64,000 nucleotides of DNA. Origin: Sulfurospirillum sp. UBA4058. GTDB taxonomy: Bacteria; Campylobacterota; Campylobacteria; Campylobacterales; Sulfurospirillaceae. Under the pieces are notes generated by a model, which saw only the letters and a list, made by a program, of their open reading frames with translations, ran no database searches and was not told where the DNA came from. Positions within the stretch are counted from its first letter, which is position 1, and every line of letters begins with the position of its first letter. The stretch is from contig DFZK01000007.1 in the NCBI GenBank assembly GCA_002382085.1, forward strand, positions 156,006-220,005, written 5' to 3'. A program made the translations under genes and the position numbers. Shown piece after piece: positions 8,621 through 17,083 of the stretch.

Positions 8621-8824
8621 ATGGAAGAAAAAAACGAGAGTTTTGAAGTCAAATTAGAACGCGCTAAAGTCATTTTAGAACAGCTCTCCAATCCCGAACT
8701 CTCTTTGGAAGAGGGAATGAAACGCTATCAAGAGGGCATTTCGGTTCTTAAAGAAGCAAGCGCGATGATCGAAGAAGCCAAATTGACGTACGCACAATTG
8801 CAAGAGAAGGAAGAGAAGGCATGA
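8621..8824 (+). CDS. xseB: exodeoxyribonuclease VII small subunit
   Basis: A 67-aa, strongly acidic/helical protein with the XseB pattern: SFEVKLERAKVILEQLSNPELSLEEGMKRYQEG. It partners with XseA (not in this window) in a single-strand-specific exonuclease. It starts 3 nt after metX and overlaps the next gene by 4 nt (ATGA), so it is translationally coupled. Confidence 0.9.
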   Translation: MEEKNESFEVKLERAKVILEQLSNPELSLEEGMKRYQEGISVLKEASAMIEEAKLTYAQLQEKEEKA

Positions 8825-9612
8825 AAATAGCCGCTTTACAGTTAAGTACGCTTCCGATGAGCGAGGCGAAATTGGATTACTATTTTCGTATTTGCAAGCA
8901 AAAAGAGGTGGAAGTCGTGCTTCTAAGCGAGTATGCGCTTAACAGCTTTTTTAAAGAGTTGGAGACGATGCCCGTTTCGATGATTAAAGAGCAGTCTAAC
9001 CATAAAATCGAAGCTTTAAAAAAGCTTTGTGCCGAGTACAATCTTCACGTCATTGCACCGATCGTGAACGTCAAAGGGGATTTTTGCTACAAGAGCAATG
9101 CGCATTTTTCGCCCAAGTCGGTGCATTTTTTCGATCAGCAATTTTTAATTAATTACAAACATTGGAACGAAGAGAAGTTTTTCGCCAACGCAATCGCCAA
9201 GTACACGTTACCGCTCTTTTTATACGGCGGTTTGCGCTTCGGTATCGTCAGCGGATACGAGCTTCACTTTGATCTGGTATGGCAAGAAGTTATGCGTAAA
9301 AACGTCGACGTGGTCTTGAGTGCTACCTCTTCGACGTTTGACTCGGCAAAGCGATGGGAAGAGCTTTTAAAAATGCGCGCGATGTTGAACAATGTTTATA
9401 TTTTGCGTGCCAATCGCGTCGGCAGTTACAAAGAAGACGAAACGTGGCAGTTTTACGGTCAAAGTGCTTTGATCTCCCCTTACGGCGAAGTCGAAGTGAG
9501 CCTCGGGGATAAAGAGGAGATGATCGTCGCGACCATCGATAAAGACGTTTTAGCCGAGGCGCGAAAACTGTGGGGATGGAAAAAACACGTGAGCAAGCGA
9601 GAAAACGCATGA
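8821..9612 (+). CDS. carbon-nitrogen hydrolase (nitrilase-superfamily) protein lacking the catalytic cysteine
   Basis: A 263-aa protein with the nitrilase fold. The family triad is Glu-Lys-Cys. Glu37 (LLSEYAL) and Lys113 (NYKHWNEEKFF) are present. The strand where family members read G-x-x-x-C-Y-(D/E) reads FGIVSGYELHF, placing Gly145 at the cysteine position. No nearby Cys can substitute. It may be a binding or structural pseudoenzyme, or use another residue. It sits in a coupled xseB/nitrilase/ThiF string (4-nt overlaps both sides). C. jejuni has a hydrolase-family gene in the equivalent place, as I recall, so the variant may be lineage-wide. Confidence 0.82.
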   Translation: MKIAALQLSTLPMSEAKLDYYFRICKQKEVEVVLLSEYALNSFFKELETMPVSMIKEQSNHKIEALKKLCAEYNLHVIAPIVNVKGDFCYKSNAHFSPKSVHFFDQQFLINYKHWNEEKFFANAIAKYTLPLFLYGGLRFGIVSGYELHFDLVWQEVMRKNVDVVLSATSSTFDSAKRWEELLKMRAMLNNVYILRANRVGSYKEDETWQFYGQSALISPYGEVEVSLGDKEEMIVATIDKDVLAEARKLWGWKKHVSKRENA

Positions 9613-10274
9613 CGCACTATTTTCACCGACAGATCCAGCTTTGGGGCGAGGCGACGCAAGAGAGGCTTCAAAGCAAAAAAATCGTCATCATCGGATGCGG
9701 CGGTTTGGGAAGCTCTTTAGCGTATGCGCTGGGAAGTTCCGGGATCGGCGAGATCCATTTGGTTGATTTTGATGAGGTCGGTACGCACAATATCCACCGA
9801 CAAATCGCTTTTAAACTGGGCGATGAGGGAAAACTCAAGGCTGAGGTGGTCAAAAAGAGCATCGAAGAGCGTTGTCCTTACACCCACGTAACGGCACATA
9901 TCGGACGTTTGGAAGACTTTACATGTAAAGATATCGCGGTTGATTTGATCATCGATGCGACCGACAATCTGCCCACGCGTGCCGCCATCGACGCCTATGC
10001 CAAAAACGTGAATACGCCGTGGCTTTACGGCTCGGTCGAAGCGTTTAACGGACAAGTCTGTTTCTTTGATAAGAGTAGCTTTAAAGCGTTTCAGATCAGC
10101 GATAAAAAGCCAGCCGGCATTGCCGCCCCCATCGTGATGCACGTCGCTTCGTTGCAAGCGAATTTGGCGTTACGTTATTTGGCGGGACTCAGCGTGAAAA
10201 AAGATTGGCTCTATTACCTCTATTTTAATGAAGAGGGCGAGCTGATCACGCAAAAATTCGCGATGCCTCAATAG
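9609..10274 (+). CDS. ThiF/MoeB/HesA-family adenylyltransferase-like protein
   Basis: A 221-aa E1-like Rossmann protein. The nucleotide loop is GCGGLGSSLAYA, then VDFDEV and an NIHRQ arginine motif, DATDN, and GSVEAFNGQVCFF, all as in ThiF/MoeB. Such proteins adenylate the C-terminal glycine of ThiS/MoaD-like sulfur carriers. It lacks the two CxxC zinc pairs of MoeB/ThiF. The crossover-loop cysteine expected before GVLGPVVG is also absent (KKPAGIAAPIV here). I use the ATG at 9609, which overlaps the preceding stop by 4 nt. No carrier protein is adjacent. The substrate is unknown. Confidence 0.83.
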   Translation: MTHYFHRQIQLWGEATQERLQSKKIVIIGCGGLGSSLAYALGSSGIGEIHLVDFDEVGTHNIHRQIAFKLGDEGKLKAEVVKKSIEERCPYTHVTAHIGRLEDFTCKDIAVDLIIDATDNLPTRAAIDAYAKNVNTPWLYGSVEAFNGQVCFFDKSSFKAFQISDKKPAGIAAPIVMHVASLQANLALRYLAGLSVKKDWLYYLYFNEEGELITQKFAMPQ

Positions 10275-10295
10275 CATTTTAGCGATTCATCATTG

Positions 10296-10305
10296 TTACA
10301 TGTAA
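10296..10305. repeat. TTACATGTAA palindrome before the dapC-like gene
   Basis: Perfect intergenic copy of the iterated palindrome, 12 nt before the TTG start and just before the AAAAAGG ribosome-binding site. Confidence 0.85.
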
Positions 10306-10317
10306 AAAGGAAAAACC

Positions 10318-11445
10318 TTGCATTTTGAACCTTATCCGTTTGAAAAATTAAGTGCGTTACTCAAAGACCTAACGCCCAATCCGAAGTATGAAGCGGTTAA
10401 TCTCACGATCGGCGAGCCGCAGTTTGAAACGCCTTTGTTTATCCAAGAGGCACTTAAAGAGAACAGTGCTCTTTTGAACAAATATCCCAAATCCGCGGGC
10501 GAAGCGTACGTCAACGAAGCTCAACGGACGTTTGTGCAAAAACGTTTCGGCGTAACGCTGAAGGCAAGCGAACTGATTTGTACGTTCGGAACGCGCGAAG
10601 TGCTGTTTAATTTCCCGCAATTTTTACTGCACGACAAACCGGCTCCCGTGATGGCGTATACCAATCCGTTTTACCAAATTTACGAAGGTGCGGCGATCGC
10701 TTCGCGTGCGAAAGTCGTGCATCTCAATCTCACGCCGCAAAACGCGTTTAAGCCCGATATGACGCTCCCGCAACTTAAAGAAGCCGACTTGATTATTTTG
10801 AATTTTCCGAATAATCCGACCACGTCGGTTCTCTCCAAAGCGGAACTGGGCGAATGGGTTAAATTTGCGCTTAAATACGACATCGTGCTCTTAAACGACG
10901 AGTGTTACAGCGAAATATACGTCGATGAAAAACCGCCTTCGCTCTTGGAAGCGTCTTTACATGTCGGTAACGAAAGTTTTAAAAACGTTTTAGCGATCAA
11001 CTCGATTTCCAAGCGTAGCTCGGCTCCGGGGCTTCGTTCGGGCTTTATCGCCGGAGACGAGAAAATTTTAAGTGCCTATGCAAAATACCGTACTTACGTC
11101 GGAGCAAGTATTCCGCTTCCGCTTCAAAAAGCTTCGGCTCTCGCGTGGAGCGAGATGGAGCATGTGGAAACGACGCGTCAAGAATATGCAAAAAACCTAC
11201 GTCTTGCTCAAGACATTTTAGGCGTCAAGCCGATTGCTTCGACGTTTTACGTTTGGTTGGAGGTGGGAGACGATTTGGCGTTTACATGTAAGCTTTTTGA
11301 ACAAAGAAATATCAAAGTTTTGCCGGGTCGATTTTTGGGACGAGGCGGTATGGGCGACGGGTTTGTACGCATCGCATTGGTCGAAAACAGTCAAAAAACC
11401 GAGCAGGTTTTAAAAGAGATCAAAGAGGTTCGAGACTCTTTTTAA
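10318..11445 (+). CDS. dapC: PLP-dependent class I/II aminotransferase, probably N-succinyldiaminopimelate aminotransferase
   Basis: A 375-aa fold-type-I aminotransferase. NFPNNPTTS, LNDECYSEIY and the PLP-lysine motif SISKRSSAPGLRSGF are all present, and a C-terminal Arg (GFVRIAL) would bind the substrate carboxylate. DapC assignment is inferred from its place: it precedes murC, and dapE follows 4 kb later, giving consecutive steps of the succinylated lysine/DAP route. H. pylori has a similar aminotransferase next to murC. A broader aspartate aminotransferase role cannot be excluded. Start is TTG after AAAAAGG. Confidence 0.85.
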   Translation: MHFEPYPFEKLSALLKDLTPNPKYEAVNLTIGEPQFETPLFIQEALKENSALLNKYPKSAGEAYVNEAQRTFVQKRFGVTLKASELICTFGTREVLFNFPQFLLHDKPAPVMAYTNPFYQIYEGAAIASRAKVVHLNLTPQNAFKPDMTLPQLKEADLIILNFPNNPTTSVLSKAELGEWVKFALKYDIVLLNDECYSEIYVDEKPPSLLEASLHVGNESFKNVLAINSISKRSSAPGLRSGFIAGDEKILSAYAKYRTYVGASIPLPLQKASALAWSEMEHVETTRQEYAKNLRLAQDILGVKPIASTFYVWLEVGDDLAFTCKLFEQRNIKVLPGRFLGRGGMGDGFVRIALVENSQKTEQVLKEIKEVRDSF

Positions 11446-11510
11446 ACGGTATGAAGCTTGACATGTAAAGGTTTCAAGCGGTCTATTTCTATCGTGTACG
11501 AGGCACGTTT

Positions 11511-11536
11511 CTGCGAACAACGCAGCGTAGCTTTTT
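11511..11536 (+). terminator. weak candidate terminator after the dapC-like gene
   Basis: A CTGCG/CGCAG stem with an AACAA loop (11511-11525) is followed five bases later by a run of five T. The stem is short, so this is only a candidate. It lies in the 134-nt gap before murC, which also carries a one-sided palindrome copy at 11461. Confidence 0.3.
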
Positions 11537-11579
11537 AAGTTTTGCTTGAAAAGCGTGTAAATTATATGAAGGGTAAGGG

Positions 11580-12890
11580 TTGAAAAAAGTACATTTTGTA
11601 GGTATCGGAGGCATCGGACTTTCGGCATTGGCACGCTATCTTAAACAAGAGGGCTATACGATTACGGGTTCGGACATTAAGGCGACGAAAATTACGGCAC
11701 GTTTGGAAGAAGAGGGAATTTCCGTGGTGATTCCGCACGATCCCGCTTGCATTAACGATCAAGATTTGGTGGTCTATTCGGCGGTCATCAAACCCGATAA
11801 CGTCGAGTTGGTACGGGCGCGTGAAAAAGGAATCGCGATTATGTCGCGTTCACAAGCGTTACTGTTCATTTTAAAAAACAGACGGGTTTTTTCGGTGTGC
11901 GGCGCGCACGGTAAGAGTACCACCAGCGCGATGTTGGCGTCTTTGATAGAGGGTTCGGTCGTGATCGGAGCCGAGAGCAAACAATACGGTACCAACATGT
12001 ACTACAAAGAGGGCAATAACGTCATTTTTGAAGCGGACGAGAGCGATGAGAGTTTTCTAAACTCCAACCCTTACATTGCGGTCGTGACCAATGCCGAACC
12101 GGAGCATATGGAGCATTATAACTACGACTTGGAACGCTTCTACGGCGCGTATCGTCGCTTTTTACAGAGTGCTACGATTCGCGTGATTAACGCCGAAGAC
12201 CCTTTTTTGGCGACGCTTGAAGAGATGGACGCGATTCGTTTGTATCCGAGCAAAGATATTCAAGCGATCGAAACGACGATGCACGAAGGTGAGCCTTATA
12301 CCTCTTTCGTACTCAAAGATTTGGGACGTTTTGAAGTTTGGGGTATCGGAGCGCATATGGCATTGGACGCTTCTTTAGCGATTTTGGCGAGCCTTGTAGA
12401 AGAAGACGTGGAGATCGTACGTGAAAAACTGAAACGTTATAAAGGGATTAAAAAACGATTCGATATTATTGCCAAAGAGGATAATTTTGCTCTGATCGAC
12501 GATTACGGGCATCATCCGACCGAAATTAAAGCGACGCTTGCTTCGGCGAAAACCTATGCGAACCTAACGGGACTTAAAACGATCACGGCGATTTGGCAAC
12601 CGCACAAATATTCGCGTACGATCGACAATCTCGAAAGTTTCGTCGAATGTTTCGAAGGGGTGGACAGACTCATCATCTTACCCGTATGGAAAGCCGGCGA
12701 AAAAGAGGTTTTTATCGATTTTGAAAAAGCGTTTGCACGGTATGTTCCCGTATTTGCACCCCGCGTTCATCGCAAAGACGCGGCGATCGAAATTTTCCCG
12801 AACGAAGAAGGCTACAAACGTTTTGACGAAGGCGTGGTCATCAGTTTCGGCGCGGGCGACATTACCTATCAGCTTCGAGGAGTCATCTAA
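11580..12890 (+). CDS. murC: UDP-N-acetylmuramate--L-alanine ligase
   Basis: A 436-aa Mur ligase adding L-Ala to UDP-MurNAc, the first amino acid of the peptidoglycan stem. The N-terminal Rossmann motif GIGGIGLSALARYL, the ATP loop GAHGKSTTSAM, the DESDESFL and NAEPEHMEHY blocks, and the C-terminal DDYGHHPTEI motif are all in order. The start is TTG at 11580 with AAGGG upstream, and there is no closer ATG. It shares one base with the next ORF (TAATG). Confidence 0.96.
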   Translation: MKKVHFVGIGGIGLSALARYLKQEGYTITGSDIKATKITARLEEEGISVVIPHDPACINDQDLVVYSAVIKPDNVELVRAREKGIAIMSRSQALLFILKNRRVFSVCGAHGKSTTSAMLASLIEGSVVIGAESKQYGTNMYYKEGNNVIFEADESDESFLNSNPYIAVVTNAEPEHMEHYNYDLERFYGAYRRFLQSATIRVINAEDPFLATLEEMDAIRLYPSKDIQAIETTMHEGEPYTSFVLKDLGRFEVWGIGAHMALDASLAILASLVEEDVEIVREKLKRYKGIKKRFDIIAKEDNFALIDDYGHHPTEIKATLASAKTYANLTGLKTITAIWQPHKYSRTIDNLESFVECFEGVDRLIILPVWKAGEKEVFIDFEKAFARYVPVFAPRVHRKDAAIEIFPNEEGYKRFDEGVVISFGAGDITYQLRGVI

Positions 12891-13234
12891 TGCAATTTTT
12901 GCTCTTTTTAGTGTTAATCATCGTGCTTGCCGCAATACTTTACACCAAAAAAGAGACGCTCTCTTCACGCATGAAAAAGACGTTGATCGGCTCGATGGTC
13001 GTACTGCTTGCTTCGGCAATCGGCTACGAAAGCTATCAAGCTTCTCAAAGCGAACAACGCCGTTTGATCGTCAATGCTTTTAAACAAGGAAAAACGCTGA
13101 CATGTAAAGGCGTTACGGTCGATCTTAAACGGTTTATTTACGTCAGCGGAACGCAAAGTTTTATTCCGAACGAAATCAACGAAAACGATAAAGGTACGGT
13201 GATCGAAGTGAGTACATGTAGGGTTATTCCCTAA
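12890..13234 (+). CDS. small membrane protein between murC and mutS2 (unknown function)
   Basis: A 114-aa protein with two predicted membrane helices (about residues 2-17 and 35-50) around a short basic loop, then a soluble ~60-residue tail (LTCKGVTVDL...). Start and stop each overlap the neighbouring genes by one base (TAATG), so it is coupled to murC and mutS2. An unnamed gene sits at the same place in C. jejuni and H. pylori as I recall. No domain recognised. Two one-sided ACATGT palindrome copies lie in its tail. Confidence 0.83.
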   Translation: MQFLLFLVLIIVLAAILYTKKETLSSRMKKTLIGSMVVLLASAIGYESYQASQSEQRRLIVNAFKQGKTLTCKGVTVDLKRFIYVSGTQSFIPNEINENDKGTVIEVSTCRVIP

Positions 13235-15441
13235 TGGAAAGGCTATTTGCAAAACTCGATTTGAGCGATTATCAAGAGAGTTTTAAACACTTTTTAGCGC
13301 GAGAAAAGCCCTTGTTTATGGAAGGCGACGCGCATTTGCATTTCAAATTAATTCACGAATTGCTCGCAAAAGATCGCCTAAAGTCGCTTCCGGAGGTGCC
13401 CAATCTCGATACGGCAATCGCACATTTAAGCAAAATGGGCGTTTTGCATCTTTCGGAAATTTTTGCCTTCGTCAAAATCGTCAATTATATGGGATATCTT
13501 CAAAACGTTCTGCTCGACCAATCGTTAGGGGAATGGATCGCACGTATCGTTATTCCGATTGAGATTACGCGTATTTGCGACTATTTCGACGAAAAGGGCG
13601 AGTTGAAATCGAGCGTTGACGAACAGTTTGAACATATCAACAAAAACCTTAAAAGCATCAAAGACGAGATGAATGCGACCCTTCGCCGTTTGATAGCAAC
13701 CGAAAAAATCGCGTTGTACCTTGCCGACAAACAGATCCACTATATCAACAATCAAGAAGCCCTGTTGTTGCGCGGCGGATTTAACCATGTTTTAAAAGGC
13801 AACGTTATCGCGCGCAGCAGTAGCGGTTTTTTCTACGTCGTACCCGAAGCCTTGGCGAAATTGGTCGCTAAAGAGAGCGAATTGATCGACAAGAAAGAGG
13901 AGTTGATTTATAAATATGCCAAACAAATCTCCTCGGCATTCGCCAAACAACTCAAATTTTTGAGCTTTATCAACAAAGAGTTTGATCGCTTTGACGCTTA
14001 CTACGCACGCGTTGCATTTGCACGCGAAAAAGAGATGGAATTCGTACTCTCTTCTTCCAAGTCTTCCGCAATCGTGCTTGAAAACTTTTCGCATCCCGCA
14101 TTAGCCCATCCTAAGCCTATTAGCGTTGATTTTTCCAAACGCGTTTTGATGATTACGGGTGTCAATGCGGGCGGAAAAACGATGTTGTTAAAATCGATTC
14201 TCTCCGCGGCACTGCTTTGCAAATACCTTTTGCCCATGAAAATCGATGCTCAGCATTCGACGATCGGCTCGTTTAAAGAGCTTTACGCCGTTTTAGACGA
14301 TCCTCAAAGCGTCAAAAACGACATTTCGACGTTTGCGGGACGGATGAGCGAATTTAGTCAATTGTTCGGCAAAAAAAACGCTTTGGTCGGCGTCGACGAG
14401 ATCGAGTTGGGTACGGACGCGGACGAGGCGGCAAATTTGTTTAAAGTGATGATCGAAAAACTGATCGAAAAAGAGATGAAGATCGTCATTACGACGCACC
14501 ATAAACGTTTGGCTTCGATGTTGGCGACGCATCCGGAAGTCGAACTTTTAGCGGCGATTTACGATGAAAAGAACGAACGCCCGACCTATGGGTTTTTAAA
14601 AGGAACCATCGGACGCAGTTACGCGTTTGAAACCGCGCTTCGTTACGGAGTGCCGCCTTCGCTCGTCAAAGAAGCAAAAATCTTATACGGTGAAGACAAA
14701 GAAAAATTGGGCGAATTGATTCAAAAAAATATCGATTTGGAATTGCAAATGCGTAAGACGAAAGAGGAGCTAGACGCGCGTTTGCAAGAAGTCGAAAAGC
14801 TCAAAATTTCGCTTAACGACGAAAAAGAGCGCGTTCGAGGCGAATTTGAAACCGCTTACGGTAAACTCTCCAAAGAGTTTAGAGATGCCGTATCGGAAGC
14901 AAAAAAAGCCATCAAAACCCAAGACGTTAAAGAGGCACACCGTCTTTTGAACAAAGCCAATCTCTACCGACAAGAAAGCAAACGAAACGTTCCGGAAGCA
15001 CGCGCGGTCGAGCCTTTAAGCGTCGGAGAGAAGATCAAATACGGTAGTTCCAAAGGCATTATCAAAAGCATCAAAAAAGAAGAAGCTCTGATCGAATGCG
15101 ACGGTATTAGCATGCGCGTACCGCTTGCATCGCTCAAACGAAGCGGCCCGCAACCGCACGCGCGCAAACAAAGCGTCGTGATCGCCAAAGAGACGACGGG
15201 CGGTTCGATGATTTTAGACTTGCACGGGCTTCGCAGCGACGAAGCGATCGAGCGACTCGATAAGTTTTTGAGCGACGCGCTGATCAACGGATTTGACGAG
15301 GTTTTGGTTTACCACGGTATCGGTACGGGAAAATTGGCTTATGCGGTGCGCACGTTTTTAAGCACGTATCCCTCTTTGGTCTCGTACGCCGACGCACCGC
15401 AAAATTTAGGCGGTTTCGGCGCAACGTTGATTAAGCTTTAA
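13234..15441 (+). CDS. mutS2: endonuclease MutS2
   Basis: A 735-aa MutS2-family ATPase. The Walker A is GVNAGGKTMLLKS, the Walker B/signature region is VGVDEIELGTDADEA, a long coiled coil spans roughly residues 480-600, and a C-terminal Smr nuclease domain has LDLHGLRSDEAIERL and VYHGIGTGKL. MutS2 with Smr suppresses homologous recombination in H. pylori rather than correcting mismatches, and has been tied to stalled-ribosome rescue in Firmicutes. It lacks the N-terminal mismatch-reading domain of MutS1. Confidence 0.95.
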   Translation: MERLFAKLDLSDYQESFKHFLAREKPLFMEGDAHLHFKLIHELLAKDRLKSLPEVPNLDTAIAHLSKMGVLHLSEIFAFVKIVNYMGYLQNVLLDQSLGEWIARIVIPIEITRICDYFDEKGELKSSVDEQFEHINKNLKSIKDEMNATLRRLIATEKIALYLADKQIHYINNQEALLLRGGFNHVLKGNVIARSSSGFFYVVPEALAKLVAKESELIDKKEELIYKYAKQISSAFAKQLKFLSFINKEFDRFDAYYARVAFAREKEMEFVLSSSKSSAIVLENFSHPALAHPKPISVDFSKRVLMITGVNAGGKTMLLKSILSAALLCKYLLPMKIDAQHSTIGSFKELYAVLDDPQSVKNDISTFAGRMSEFSQLFGKKNALVGVDEIELGTDADEAANLFKVMIEKLIEKEMKIVITTHHKRLASMLATHPEVELLAAIYDEKNERPTYGFLKGTIGRSYAFETALRYGVPPSLVKEAKILYGEDKEKLGELIQKNIDLELQMRKTKEELDARLQEVEKLKISLNDEKERVRGEFETAYGKLSKEFRDAVSEAKKAIKTQDVKEAHRLLNKANLYRQESKRNVPEARAVEPLSVGEKIKYGSSKGIIKSIKKEEALIECDGISMRVPLASLKRSGPQPHARKQSVVIAKETTGGSMILDLHGLRSDEAIERLDKFLSDALINGFDEVLVYHGIGTGKLAYAVRTFLSTYPSLVSYADAPQNLGGFGATLIKL

Positions 15442-15499
15442 AGCGGCTTGTCGCAAGACGATAATTTCAAAAAAGTGCAAACTTTAAAACAGACTTTTT

Positions 15500-15505
15500 T
15501 ATAAT
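15500..15505 (+). promoter_or_regulatory. candidate -10 box for dapE
   Basis: A perfect TATAAT lies only 7-10 nt before the two possible ATG starts of dapE. If used, transcription would begin at or within a few bases of the start codon, giving a leaderless or nearly leaderless mRNA. No -35 is evident. Confidence 0.35.
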
Positions 15506-15514
15506 TGAGGCATG

Positions 15515-16627
15515 ATGTTAAGTACGAAAGAACTTTTTTTAACCCTGTTGCGTTTTCCTTCGATTACACCCGATGAAGCAGGCTCGTTTGCGTTTATTCA
15601 GGAGTATTTGAACGATTTCGAGGCGATTGAAGTCTCGATTGAATCGACGAAAAATCTCTTTCTTTTCAAAAAATTCGGCGAGGGCGAACATCTTTGTTTT
15701 GCAGGGCACGTCGACGTCGTTCCTCCCGGAGAAGGGTGGAACAGCGATCCGTTTCAACCCATGATCGAGGGAAATAAGGTCTACGCTAGAGGTGCTCAGG
15801 ATATGAAAAGCGGCGTAGCGGCAAGTATTCAGGCTCTCAAAACGACACGGGATTTTCAAGGAACGCTTTCGTTACTGCTGACCAGCGACGAGGAGGGCGA
15901 CGCTACGTACGGTACGATCGAAATGCTTCGCGAACTCGAACGACGCGCTCTTTTGCCCGATTATGCCGTTGTGGCCGAACCGACTTCCGAGAAGCTCTTC
16001 GGCGATGCGATCAAAATAGGAAGACGCGGTTCGATTAACGGTGTTATCGAAGTTTTGGGCAAACAAGGGCATGCCGCATATCCTGAAAAAAGTATCAATC
16101 CCGTCCATCAAATCGCTCCGTTGCTTCCCCTTCTTGCGGGACATATTTTAGATCAAGGCGATGATTTCTTTGCCCCGTCTCAGATGGTCGTTACCGATAT
16201 ACGAGGCGGAATGGAAGTCACGAACGTCACTCCCAACACGCTTAAAATGATGTTCAACGTCCGAAACTCGACTCAAACGAATGCCGATACCGTTCGATCG
16301 TACGTAGAAGAGGTCTTAAACGGATTGAATTATCGATTACGCCTTCACGAAAGTGCACGCCCTTTTTTAACATGTCAAGATTCTAAAATTGTCGCAAAAC
16401 TGCAAGAAGCACTTAAGGCATGTAACGGTTTTGCGCCTAAACTCTCGACCGCAGGCGGTACGAGCGACGCGCGATTTTTCGGTAGTTACGGTATTGCTAC
16501 GGTGGAGTGCGGCGTCGTGAACGATACGATCCATGCCCCTAACGAGCGATGTTGCCTCGATGAGGTCGAAGCCCTTTACCGCGTGTTTTCGCATACGATA
16601 GAAAATTTTTCAAAGGATTTAAAATGA
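15515..16627 (+). CDS. dapE: succinyl-diaminopimelate desuccinylase
   Basis: A 370-aa M20-family zinc hydrolase releasing LL-DAP from N-succinyl-LL-DAP. Metal and catalytic motifs are visible: AGHVDVVPPGEGW, ARGAQDMKSG, TSDEEGDA, VAEPTS, and the C-terminal GGTSDARF and HAPNE. ATG at 15515 is preferred over ATG 15512 because GAGG (15507-15510) is then 4 nt away. It completes the DAP route with the upstream dapC-like gene and overlaps ridA by ATGA. Confidence 0.95.
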   Translation: MLSTKELFLTLLRFPSITPDEAGSFAFIQEYLNDFEAIEVSIESTKNLFLFKKFGEGEHLCFAGHVDVVPPGEGWNSDPFQPMIEGNKVYARGAQDMKSGVAASIQALKTTRDFQGTLSLLLTSDEEGDATYGTIEMLRELERRALLPDYAVVAEPTSEKLFGDAIKIGRRGSINGVIEVLGKQGHAAYPEKSINPVHQIAPLLPLLAGHILDQGDDFFAPSQMVVTDIRGGMEVTNVTPNTLKMMFNVRNSTQTNADTVRSYVEEVLNGLNYRLRLHESARPFLTCQDSKIVAKLQEALKACNGFAPKLSTAGGTSDARFFGSYGIATVECGVVNDTIHAPNERCCLDEVEALYRVFSHTIENFSKDLK

Positions 16628-16995
16628 AAAGTATTGCAACCCCAAAGGCTCCGCAAGCGATCGGACCTTATTCTCAAGCGATTGAATGCAACGGGATGAT
16701 TTATGCATCGGGTCAGATCGCCTTACGTCCGGACGGAAGTTTTAACGACGGCGACATTGAAGCGCAAACGACGCAGGTCATGCACAACGTGAGTGCCGTT
16801 TTGGACGCAGCGGGAAGCAGCTTACGACAGGTCGTTAAAACGACGATTTTTCTCACCGATATGGATGACTTTGCCAAGGTAAATGCGGTTTACGGTTCAT
16901 TTTTCGGTGAGCACAAACCGGCTCGTAGTACGGTGTGCGTCAAAGCTTTACCGAAAAACGCCCGTGTTGAAGTGGAAGTCATCGCAACGAAATAA
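16624..16995 (+). CDS. ridA: RidA-family reactive-intermediate deaminase
   Basis: A 123-aa YjgF/YER057c/UK114 protein that hydrolyses reactive enamine/imine intermediates made by PLP enzymes. Family marks are APQAIGPYSQAI at the N-terminus and RSTVCVKALPKNARVEVEVIA at the C-terminus with the catalytic Arg. ATGA overlap with dapE suggests coupling. A cluster also holding a PLP aminotransferase makes damage control a reasonable role. Confidence 0.93.
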   Translation: MKSIATPKAPQAIGPYSQAIECNGMIYASGQIALRPDGSFNDGDIEAQTTQVMHNVSAVLDAAGSSLRQVVKTTIFLTDMDDFAKVNAVYGSFFGEHKPARSTVCVKALPKNARVEVEVIATK

Positions 16996-17040
16996 TCGTG
17001 AAATTTAAAATTTTTAAAAGTTTTATAGGCAAGAGTGTAT

Positions 17041-17046
17041 TACAAT
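17041..17046 (+). promoter_or_regulatory. candidate -10 box for mqo
   Basis: TACAAT sits 37 nt before the mqo ATG in a short AT-rich gap. No clear -35 is seen. Confidence 0.4.
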
Positions 17047-17083
17047 AATAAACCCTAAATCTTAGAGTAGGAAGTTGTTCAAT

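Noticed and set aside
8821..10274. Frameshift or pseudogene explanation for the Cys-less enzymes
   Set aside because: Both frames are full length with intact family motifs either side of the changed positions, good coupling and ordinary codon use.
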